IMG/VR virus record: IMGVR_UViG_3300036861_000394
Location: 1 to 54,490 of that record
DNA length: 54,490 nt
Source of the DNA: a virus
Strand: one strand, 5' to 3'
Shown here: positions 44,487 to 51,010 of the stretch, in pieces
Position numbering within the stretch: position 1 is the stretch's first letter
Layout: each line of letters begins with the position of its first letter
The notes under the pieces: generated by a model
What the model was told of the DNA's origin: nothing
The model's input: the letters and a program-made list of their open reading frames with translations, nothing else
Database searches by the model: none
Position numbers and translations under genes: made by a program

Positions 44487-45062
44487 TCAAGGTCTCCAGA
44501 GAACGGGCGGGGCGAGCATTCCGCGGCTTAGCATCCGCTCGCGCATTTGCTTATGCTGGCGGACATCGCTTTCGACACGCTCGCGTTCTCGTTTCTGGCC
44601 TCCGCGCGTCAGCCTTGTCGCCCGCCGCCAGTCTGCATCAGACATGTGGTACTTCGTGGCGGCTGTCCGCAACATGCTGGAGAGATTCTCCTGCGACTTG
44701 CTAAGTCCCTCGAACTGGATCAGCCCGGTTTTTGTGTCCTGCACGAGCTTCTCCGACATCGGGGGCATCCCCCATTCGAGACAAGATCCATTCAAAATCG
44801 GCAGATCGAACTTTCCGATGTAGTGCCCCGTGACCAGTGTGGCCTCGTCGTAGAACTCAAGGAACCATTCCAACATGTGCGGGATGCGTTCTGATTCTCC
44901 AAGCAGGAGCGAATGTACTTTGCTCTCCCCGATCCAGGAGCAGCCGATGGCGATCGGCTCGCAACCAGCGGGCTTGAACTTGCCCGCCTGGTAGAAACCG
45001 ACTAGGCGCGTCTCTATGTCGAAGTCCAGGGTCCTACTCTTCGCTGTGTGAATCGGCTCCAA
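44487..45062 (-). CDS. DnaQ-like 3'-5' exonuclease / RNase H-like protein
   Basis: The product has LDFDIETRLVG (DEDD motif I), ATLVTGHYIGKFDLPILNG (motif II) and RVESDVRQHKQMRERML (motif III-like). It is a small DEDD exonuclease, probably for proofreading or for DNA metabolism. The start is uncertain: TTG 45062 or GTG 45086 are more likely than the long proline-rich extension, because the gene at 45034 overlaps that part. The DEDDy tyrosine is not clear. Confidence 0.7.
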   Translation of the reverse strand: MEPIHTAKSRTLDFDIETRLVGFYQAGKFKPAGCEPIAIGCSWIGESKVHSLLLGESERIPHMLEWFLEFYDEATLVTGHYIGKFDLPILNGSCLEWGMPPMSEKLVQDTKTGLIQFEGLSKSQENLSSMLRTAATKYHMSDADWRRATRLTRGGQKRERERVESDVRQHKQMRERMLSRGMLAPPVLWRP

Positions 45063-45309
45063 CTTCGATTGCTTCTTGTGGGACACTTGCACCAGCCGCG
45101 AGGAAGGAAGAGGCGGCAGACTCGAAAGCCTCGATCCCAAGCTGTCTTCCTTCGAGCTCGGTTCCGGGCTGGGCGTCGGCAATCTTTGAGCCGAGATAGG
45201 CGTAAGCAGCTTCAAGAATCCTCCTCTGATACTGTCCGATTAGGCCAGACGTCTCAAGGCGGACGCGATGTTCAGCGTCGCGCCTCAGGTGATCCTTGGT
45301 GCTTGCCAC
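45034..45309 (-). CDS. Helical hypothetical protein (91 aa)
   Basis: GTG 45309 overlaps the upstream TAG (TAGTG), with AAGGAGG eight bases before, one of the best ribosome binding sites here. The product has TKDHLRRDAEHRVRLETSGL and a helical end. Unknown. Confidence 0.65.
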   Translation of the reverse strand: MASTKDHLRRDAEHRVRLETSGLIGQYQRRILEAAYAYLGSKIADAQPGTELEGRQLGIEAFESAASSFLAAGASVPQEAIEVGADSHSEE

Positions 45310-45626
45310 TACCAAAACCTCCTTAGGTTGTTGACCATATTCCGAAGGTCTTGCTTGCTTTTGCAGAACTCGCAGATTTTTATTCCTGGCAGGGCTATCT
45401 CCCCGCAGTGCCTACAAAGTCCTTGCTCGATGCGAAGACGCGCCAGGCGACGTTTCGCGGCATTTCTCTGCTCGATCCTGCGGCGATCGCTGCGGCGTTT
45501 CGTTTCCCGATAGCAGGCGCGACAGCGGCTTCGGACACTGGGGGGGCCACGCCACTCATCGTCCGGGTCGATCTCGTGCAACCCGTTCCTGCACAACTTC
45601 ACCACTGGAAGTTCCTGCACGGACAT
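45309..45626 (-). CDS. Zinc-ribbon protein with two CxxC pairs (105 aa)
   Basis: ATG 45626 overlaps the preceding short gene (TGATG). CRACY near residue 35 and CRHCGEIALPGIKICEFC near 73-90 form zinc pairs around a long basic helix (RRSDRRRIEQRNAAKRRL). Resembles DNA-binding zinc proteins of phages. Unknown role. Confidence 0.6.
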   Translation of the reverse strand: MSVQELPVVKLCRNGLHEIDPDDEWRGPPSVRSRCRACYRETKRRSDRRRIEQRNAAKRRLARLRIEQGLCRHCGEIALPGIKICEFCKSKQDLRNMVNNLRRFW

Positions 45627-45742
45627 CACCACAGGAAGTTAGCCATGTCATCGGACGACACGGGGGGTGCGCAAAGCAGCCGACCCCACGATGTCGCGAG
45701 GTCGGCCGAATCGGTATCGAACATGAGGACACATACAGACAA
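45626..45742 (-). CDS. Possible small gene after the holin (38 aa)
   Basis: TTG 45742 lies only three bases after AAAGGAG, too close for an ideal start; an internal ATG (MFDTDSADLATSW) is an alternative. The stop overlaps the next ATG (TGATG), supporting real coding. The product ends SSDDMANFLW. Unknown. Confidence 0.4.
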   Translation of the reverse strand: MSVCVLMFDTDSADLATSWGRLLCAPPVSSDDMANFLW

Positions 45743-45768
45743 GGGCTCCTTTGTCCGGGGACTAGGCG

Positions 45769-45939
45769 TTACTTCGGCAGGTGTCGTCCTGCCGCAAGCA
45801 TGGCGGCGACGATCAGACCGGCCGCCGACATGGCAACCTCGTTCGGAAGATCGAGGCCTAGTTGGCTCGCGGTGTAGCCGAGGATCGACGCGACGTAGGT
45901 GGCGAGGATTGCCGCCGTAGCGTTCGGGTGTGACTTCAC
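45769..45939 (-). CDS. Holin (56 aa)
   Basis: The start is GTG 45939, chosen for AAAGGAG six bases upstream. The protein has two hydrophobic segments: AAILATYVASILGYTASQLG and VAMSAAGLIVAAMLAAG. It lies in the lysis cassette. This size and layout fit a small holin that makes membrane holes at the time of lysis. Confidence 0.75.
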   Translation of the reverse strand: MKSHPNATAAILATYVASILGYTASQLGLDLPNEVAMSAAGLIVAAMLAAGRHLPK

Positions 45940-45949
45940 AGGGCTCCTT

Positions 45950-46024
45950 TCAGACGAGGATTCCGGCATGGCAGAGGACGAAGCCCAGAATCAGGCCGAT
46001 GGCGAAGACGAGTACGTCGCTCAA
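45950..46024 (-). CDS. 24-residue hydrophobic peptide in the lysis cassette
   Basis: TTG 46024 has AGGAG six bases upstream. The product MSDVLVFAIGLILGFVLCHA ends GILV, a single membrane span. It sits between the holin and the 98-residue membrane protein. It could be an accessory holin or antiholin, or a regulatory small protein. Confidence 0.5.
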   Translation of the reverse strand: MSDVLVFAIGLILGFVLCHAGILV

Positions 46025-46040
46025 GATCGCTCCTAGTGGT

Positions 46041-46337
46041 TCAACAGTCGAGAATGTCTAGGGTCTTGCGCGTGCGCTTCGAGTTGGTGAGGCCCCGCTG
46101 GATCACCGAAGCCGAGATGCCGGGGATGCCATTGGGATTCTCCTTGAGGAACTGCTCCGAGCTACCGATCTGTACGTCGAGGGCGTGTCGCTGCGCGCAG
46201 AGAACGATGTTGTTGCGATGAGCGACCGTGAAGACGTAGGCCCCGAGCGCGACCGTGATGAGAAAGAGCAAGCAGGTTGCGCCGACGAGCAGACGGAAGG
46301 CGTTTCGGATGCTGTGCTCAGTTGCGGGTTCGCTCAT
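46041..46337 (-). CDS. Membrane protein of the lysis cassette (98 aa)
   Basis: ATGA overlap at 46337. One membrane segment (LVGATCLLFLITVALGAYVF, residues 17-37) and then FLKENPNGIPGISASVIQRG, a motif (x-x-HPxGIPGI) often seen in actinophage lysis-region membrane proteins, with two cysteines. Likely accessory lysis protein. Confidence 0.65.
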   Translation of the reverse strand: MSEPATEHSIRNAFRLLVGATCLLFLITVALGAYVFTVAHRNNIVLCAQRHALDVQIGSSEQFLKENPNGIPGISASVIQRGLTNSKRTRKTLDILDC

Positions 46338-46612
46338 GTGTCCTTTCTCGTCGCGCCGTTAACAAGTCGCAAGAGGCGTGCGTTTTCCTGGCGGAGAACG
46401 TTTAGCTCATCGCTCAGCTTGTCGAGGCGTATCGACAGGTAGCGGTTTCGTTCCTCCAGCTCGCGCCGGATCGCGCTTGATTCCTTCCAAAGCTCAGCCG
46501 CATCGGAGGTCCTAACCCTCCCGCTCAACCTGCGTGCGGCAGCTAGGTAGGCCCCGAGCGCGCCGACGACGAGGCCGAGGAAGGCAACGAAGGGTGCATA
46601 ACTCGTTATCAT
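46334..46612 (-). CDS. Small membrane-coiled-coil protein (92 aa), holin-like
   Basis: ATG 46612 has GAGGA six bases before. Residues 5-26 are a membrane segment (APFVAFLGLVVGALGAYLAA), then a coiled coil (SIRLDKLSDELNVLRQENAR). It follows the amidase. Either a second holin-like protein or a spanin-type helper. Confidence 0.6.
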   Translation of the reverse strand: MITSYAPFVAFLGLVVGALGAYLAAARRLSGRVRTSDAAELWKESSAIRRELEERNRYLSIRLDKLSDELNVLRQENARLLRLVNGATRKDT

Positions 46613-46629
46613 CGGCTGTCCTCGATCAT

Positions 46630-47415
46630 TTAGAGCTTCTCGATGATGATGCTGCCGCCCGGCCCGATCTTCTTGAACAGGCGGGCAACTAGAACGCCCG
46701 GATAATCCGTGTGTCCCTGATCGACCGTGCCTGCATCTCTCACGGTGTAGGACGCCTTCTTCTCGGGTTCAGGCGGAGGAGGCGGCGGGGGCGGGGCGGG
46801 CACCTTCGTGCGAGCGATGCGTAGGAGTTCGGTCCAGCGGTACTGTCCCGGGTCCCAATGAGAGTTGCCGGGAATCTCAACGTGGCCGTACCAACCCGCG
46901 ACGCGGCCCCACTTGCCAGAATGGCGCCGACTGAAATTCCTCGTCGCCCAGGGGAGCGGAGGCATCGCGTCCGGGAACGGGTGCAGGAGTGGGATTCCGG
47001 CAGCGCCCTTGAGCGTCGCGAGCAACTCGGCGAGCGCGTCGAGCGTGCGCGTGTCGAACTGATAGAGCGTCGTCTTCGAGTAGCCGACGACCTCGATCTG
47101 CGCGCGGCAGACCCGGTTTGTCTCCGGGAAGCCGGACGGATGCTCAACGGCAGCCGCCATCTTTCCGAGCGGGATGAGTTGGGCGATCCGGCCTAGCCCG
47201 ACGAGGAAATGGGGCGCGTAATGCTCGCGGAAGACCTGGAGCGCGGAGGCCCAGCCGCCCTCAGTCGTGTGCAGGATTCCGGCAGGCGGAGCCCCGAGGT
47301 CTACGTCGTCGTTCGGATGCGGGCAGGGGATCTTCTCGATCCGGTACGGGCCTGCCCTATCGAGCCACGCGCGCGCGGGCGCACCGCCGTCGATGACGGC
47401 AAGGTTTGGAGGCAT
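46630..47415 (-). CDS. Endolysin, N-acetylmuramoyl-L-alanine amidase
   Basis: The 261-residue product has an amidase_2/PGRP core: LHTTEGGWASAL with zinc ligand H49, then GHVEIPGNSHWDPGQ (H178, H186) and KWGRVAGWYG. It cuts the amide bond between N-acetylmuramic acid and the peptide. A polyproline linker (about 212-220) leads to a C-terminal domain (YTVRDAGTVDQGHTDYPGVL) of unknown type that may bind the wall. AGGAG precedes the ATG. Confidence 0.85.
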   Translation of the reverse strand: MPPNLAVIDGGAPARAWLDRAGPYRIEKIPCPHPNDDVDLGAPPAGILHTTEGGWASALQVFREHYAPHFLVGLGRIAQLIPLGKMAAAVEHPSGFPETNRVCRAQIEVVGYSKTTLYQFDTRTLDALAELLATLKGAAGIPLLHPFPDAMPPLPWATRNFSRRHSGKWGRVAGWYGHVEIPGNSHWDPGQYRWTELLRIARTKVPAPPPPPPPPEPEKKASYTVRDAGTVDQGHTDYPGVLVARLFKKIGPGGSIIIEKL

Positions 47416-47428
47416 GTGCTCTCCTAAG

Positions 47429-47452
47429 AAAGTCGGAAAGTCGGAAAGTCGG
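47429..47452. repeat. Triple 8-bp direct repeat before the endolysin gene
   Basis: AAAGTCGG occurs three times in a row (47429-47452) in the short gap between the tail gene and the endolysin ribosome binding site. The short array may be a slippage product that changes spacing, or a protein binding site. Confidence 0.6.
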
Positions 47453-47453
47453 A

Positions 47454-49040
47454 CTAGCCCGTGACGCCGCGGGTGGCCGCTGCGAGCCGAGCGAGCAAAA
47501 TATCGGAGCGCCTCGTCTGGCCCTCGATCTCGAGCACAACGCGTCCCGTTTCGAGTTCGGCCTCGGTGCCGATAATGTGGAACAGGGTCTCTCCGTCACG
47601 GCCGGACTGAAAGAGGTCTGTCTTGGGCAGATCGGAGACGAGGACATTCTCGCCCGAGCGAATCTGGAAGGCGGGAAGGGACGGTCCGTTCGCGCGTTTG
47701 ACGGGAAGCATCGCGGGCAGAACCAGCCGTCCTCGGATCGCCGGATATGACCCCTGATCCGTCACAAGACGCGAAGAAAGCTGCGCAGAGGTCGAGCTCG
47801 TCATCGGAAAGCCGGGAGCAACGAGCACGTCCTGGGACTTGCCCTGCTTGACGTAGGGGTTAGCCTGTGTTGTGGAGGTAGACGATGCTTCCTTGTCTCG
47901 CTGCTCGGCTGCATCCATGTAGAGAACGTAGACCGTCTTCGCGAGTCCGTCGACCGATGAGGTGATCTCGGTTCCCGATTGAAGATCGGCGACTCGCGTC
48001 AACCATTGCGGCTCGTCGCGATTGGCGGTCTTCCAATCGAAGCGGCCGTCTTCCCAGATCGACCACTCGCGCGCATAGAAGCCCGCGACCTCCTCGACAA
48101 CCGACATCGACGACGAACGGACAGCACGCTCGATCGTTTGAATCGTGAAATCGGAACCGTCCTCGATGATCCCGAGCGTGAGACCAGGCACGAGCGCGAT
48201 GAGATCGCGCAGGATCGATCCGCCATAGAAGCCGCCCGCTACATCCTCGCCAAGGGAGGTGCCGAGGATTCGGATGTTCAGGAAATCACAGAACTCGGAT
48301 GCGATCGGCGTCTTGTTGACTCCTGAGTTGTTCCAGCCACAGAAGCCAATCGAGTCTCTTGAGGCACCGGAGACCGACTTCGCTCCGCTCGTAGTGAAAT
48401 CCGTAGAGGCCAGGCTGCCAGAGCTGTAGGAGTTCCATGTCCAGACGCGAGCTGCCGCAAGATTGGCGGGGCCGATCGTCAGATCGAAAAGAATCGTTTG
48501 GACCGAGATGTTCGGGCCAATCAACGCGAGAGCCGCGCCACCCGCGCTGGTCGCGACCACCACTCCATTTCCGGCAACCCGGACGCCGATCTTGGTCAGA
48601 TCGCTAATATCGACTTGACCGATCGAGACACTCAGATCGGCCTTGGCGAGATTGCCGATGCCCGTGAAGGGCATATTCGCGCCAAGCCCGCCGGGTGCTT
48701 CAGCCCAGGGGAGATCGCGTTTCGACCAGATCCGACGGACGCTGACCTCCTCCAGTTTGCGCCGGAATCCGAAGCAGGAAACGGATACGCCCCCGTCCGC
48801 CGGGCGCAGCGTCACGTCTTCGACCTGCCCCTCCCAGATGACAAAGGTATCGAGGACGATGCGGACTGTGGCGAGATGGGGGATCTCACGCTTCCAGCGT
48901 CCGGCATCGCCGGGGAGCTCGAACGAGCATGCGCCGAAGCCGCCGATCGCGGCCGTCGTCCAACGTAGGCTACGTTGCAAGGGGGTTAGGCGCAGGGGTG
49001 TTGAGCCGGGGCGGCCGATTGCGACTTCGAGCGGGATCAC
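47454..49040 (-). CDS. Minor tail protein (528 aa)
   Basis: GTG 49040 has AGGAGG five bases upstream. The start MIPLEVAIGRPGSTPLRLTP with FELPGDAGRWKRE and VIWEGQVEDVTLRP resembles the hub/baseplate-type minor tail proteins of siphophages (distal tail with a lysozyme-like or tail spike domain). It lies between the Dit-like gene and the endolysin. Function is assigned by position. Confidence 0.7.
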   Translation of the reverse strand: MIPLEVAIGRPGSTPLRLTPLQRSLRWTTAAIGGFGACSFELPGDAGRWKREIPHLATVRIVLDTFVIWEGQVEDVTLRPADGGVSVSCFGFRRKLEEVSVRRIWSKRDLPWAEAPGGLGANMPFTGIGNLAKADLSVSIGQVDISDLTKIGVRVAGNGVVVATSAGGAALALIGPNISVQTILFDLTIGPANLAAARVWTWNSYSSGSLASTDFTTSGAKSVSGASRDSIGFCGWNNSGVNKTPIASEFCDFLNIRILGTSLGEDVAGGFYGGSILRDLIALVPGLTLGIIEDGSDFTIQTIERAVRSSSMSVVEEVAGFYAREWSIWEDGRFDWKTANRDEPQWLTRVADLQSGTEITSSVDGLAKTVYVLYMDAAEQRDKEASSTSTTQANPYVKQGKSQDVLVAPGFPMTSSTSAQLSSRLVTDQGSYPAIRGRLVLPAMLPVKRANGPSLPAFQIRSGENVLVSDLPKTDLFQSGRDGETLFHIIGTEAELETGRVVLEIEGQTRRSDILLARLAAATRGVTG

Positions 49041-49055
49041 GCGACCTCCTGCTGA

Positions 49056-49061
49056 TACACT
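49056..49061 (+). promoter_or_regulatory. Extended -10 box for secreted protein A
   Basis: TGATACACT ends six bases before ATG 49068, with no ribosome binding site between. The distance is that of leaderless actinobacterial promoters (TANNNT, 6-8 bases, start codon). It lies in the 27-base divergent gap. Confidence 0.5.
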
Positions 49062-49067
49062 TCGGAT

Positions 49068-49517
49068 ATGGGTCGCGCAGGCATCGTGTTTCTAATCGCC
49101 TTTGTCCTAGTAGGATCAGCATCGGCCGCCACGTATCGCCCTGGTTTCAGCCGGGCAACTGAAGCGGCGGCGTACTGTTTGACGGCTTCCGAATGGGTCG
49201 CTTTTGCCGCAGACCCCTGGGATGGGGGCTACTACTTGCCCGAAACACAACAGGTATTTCTGAATCCATGGGACTGCCGCGTTCTAGATCACCGAAAACG
49301 AGCCCGCCCGTATGAACTCATTCCTGCTGTTTTTACGCTTGCACATGAGCGACAGCATGTTCTTGGCGTTCTGGACGAAGACGAGGCGGATTGTCAGGCG
49401 GGGCGTACTCTTCCGCTGATCGCCCATCGCCTCGGAATTCGTTTTCGTACGCGAGACCTCCGCGCCTTTTTCAGCAACCCACCAACAGCGGCGGAATGCC
49501 GCCCTCCGATCTCTTAG
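49068..49517 (+). CDS. Secreted HExxH metallopeptidase-like protein A
   Basis: The 149-residue product has a signal peptide (residues 1-20, AGIVFLIAFVLVGSASA), a mature part with C37, C70 (VFLNPWDCRVL) and a zinc site HERQH (93-97), then G100, D103-E104 and D108-C109. The order H-E-x-x-H-x-x-G-x-x-D-E-x-x-x-D-C is identical in spacing to the minus-strand protein at 19806. It is on the strand opposite the tail genes, with its own -10 box, and fills the space between the minor tail and Dit-like genes. Probable moron. Target unknown. Confidence 0.7.
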   Translation: MGRAGIVFLIAFVLVGSASAATYRPGFSRATEAAAYCLTASEWVAFAADPWDGGYYLPETQQVFLNPWDCRVLDHRKRARPYELIPAVFTLAHERQHVLGVLDEDEADCQAGRTLPLIAHRLGIRFRTRDLRAFFSNPPTAAECRPPIS

Positions 49518-51010
49518 ATACCGCGGGCGAAGGCAAAGCGAGGTCGATAGCTAAGGCTCGCAAACGCCTGAAGGGGACCTGAATAGATAAGGGGTTCACT
49601 TGTTGTGGCGATGCGTTTGCGAGCCGCCGCAAAGAGATCGAGCTGGATGGTGCTGCCCCCAACGAGCGGGAGTTGACCTCGGTAGTAAAGATGGGGATTT
49701 GCATAAGGGGTATTGGTTGGTGCTCCGACTCCATCTCCGGAGAGATACATGCGACCATTGGTATCTGCATGAAACCAGGTCTGGACGTAGTTCGCGGCGT
49801 CGGTGATCGTGGGCTGAACCAGTCCGCGCGGCATCACTCCGGCTGGTGCATCTAGAGGCAAAAGAAAAACCCCGCCGAGCGAGACAATCGGTGTCCCCAC
49901 GCCTACATTGGTCGTTGCGGGACTCGCCCAAATGCGAATGTCGGAGCGAGCCGTAATGCCAGAGCCAATGATAGGAACAGCAAGTTCGCCTAGATCCAGC
50001 ACCGTGAAGGCTGGAGAGGGCTGGGCGCCATAGCCACCTGGAGCGCCAGAGGCAACGGCGGGAGCGATTGTGGCAATCGGAGCTGCGCTCGCAAGCGCAA
50101 TCCCCGCTCCGATAGGGGCGACATCGGCCGATAAATACCAAGGGAGCAGCTGGCTCGGGCCAATGCGCGCTAAAGCGAAGATTCGATGGCGACCCCGGAA
50201 GGCTGGTTCAAGGGCAGTGGCTAGCTGGATCTGCGCGGCTACTTGCCAAGTCGTTACCGATGCATAGATGTCGAGCGCCTGCGAACCGGGAACGAATGGC
50301 TGGCCAGTAAGTGTTCCCGCCAAAATCCTAACTATGCTTCCAGCGGGCCAATGGGCGGTGAAGCTGGGCCGCCCGGCGAGACTCCACATCAAAGCATCGG
50401 GTTGCCAATTAGCGCCGCTCGCCGGATACCCAGTCGCCGCCGTTGGGGCGATGTGCAATTCGCCAATACCGGGCACGTCTCCGAGTATGCTGCCAGCGCT
50501 AAAAGTGAGTTTGCCCGGCAGACCGACCGAGGCCGCCGACGCGAGGATGATCTCGGTCGGCAAATAACCGAACGGCTGCGGGCCGATGTCGAGCTCCAGC
50601 GTCCCGAGCCGAACTCCGATCTCCTGATGTCGAATCTTGTAGTCCGGCTTCCAGCGGCCCGAGAGAACGTCAAAACGAACGGCGGCCGTCGCCTCCGCTG
50701 GCAGAATGTCTACATAGGCACCGCCGGGACGCGCCGCTAGCCGGAAGTTCTGCTCCCACTTCTGGACGCTCCGGGCGGTGATCGGATCGCCGACACCCGA
50801 GGGGACGAGAAGCGGGAAGCGCATCGTCCGCGGTCCGATCGACTCGAACGCGAACTGGCCTCCGTCGGCAGCCGGACTCTGTGCGTATTGCGCCTCCATC
50901 CACGAGTCGCCGAAGTCCGGCCCATCCTCGGCGCGAATGAAGGAGGCGAGCTCGTAGGTGCTTCCGCCCGGGGAGGTCAGGACGTAGCTATCGTCACCGC
51001 CGAGTCCCAT
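49514..51010 (-). CDS. Distal tail protein, Dit-like (498 aa)
   Basis: It directly follows the tape measure gene, where the distal tail protein lies. The first part has SPGGSTYELASFIRAEDGPD and PRTMRFPLLVPSG, as in siphophage Dit proteins. The rest is beta-rich (many G, A, P, V). It links the tail tube to the tip. ATG abuts the upstream stop. Confidence 0.75.
   Translation of the reverse strand: MGLGGDDSYVLTSPGGSTYELASFIRAEDGPDFGDSWMEAQYAQSPAADGGQFAFESIGPRTMRFPLLVPSGVGDPITARSVQKWEQNFRLAARPGGAYVDILPAEATAAVRFDVLSGRWKPDYKIRHQEIGVRLGTLELDIGPQPFGYLPTEIILASAASVGLPGKLTFSAGSILGDVPGIGELHIAPTAATGYPASGANWQPDALMWSLAGRPSFTAHWPAGSIVRILAGTLTGQPFVPGSQALDIYASVTTWQVAAQIQLATALEPAFRGRHRIFALARIGPSQLLPWYLSADVAPIGAGIALASAAPIATIAPAVASGAPGGYGAQPSPAFTVLDLGELAVPIIGSGITARSDIRIWASPATTNVGVGTPIVSLGGVFLLPLDAPAGVMPRGLVQPTITDAANYVQTWFHADTNGRMYLSGDGVGAPTNTPYANPHLYYRGQLPLVGGSTIQLDLFAAARKRIATTSEPLIYSGPLQAFASLSYRPRFAFARGI

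Noticed and set aside
47459-47647. Minus-strand frame across the tail/endolysin junction
   Set aside because: Shadow of the minor tail gene; the endolysin start has its own ribosome binding site.
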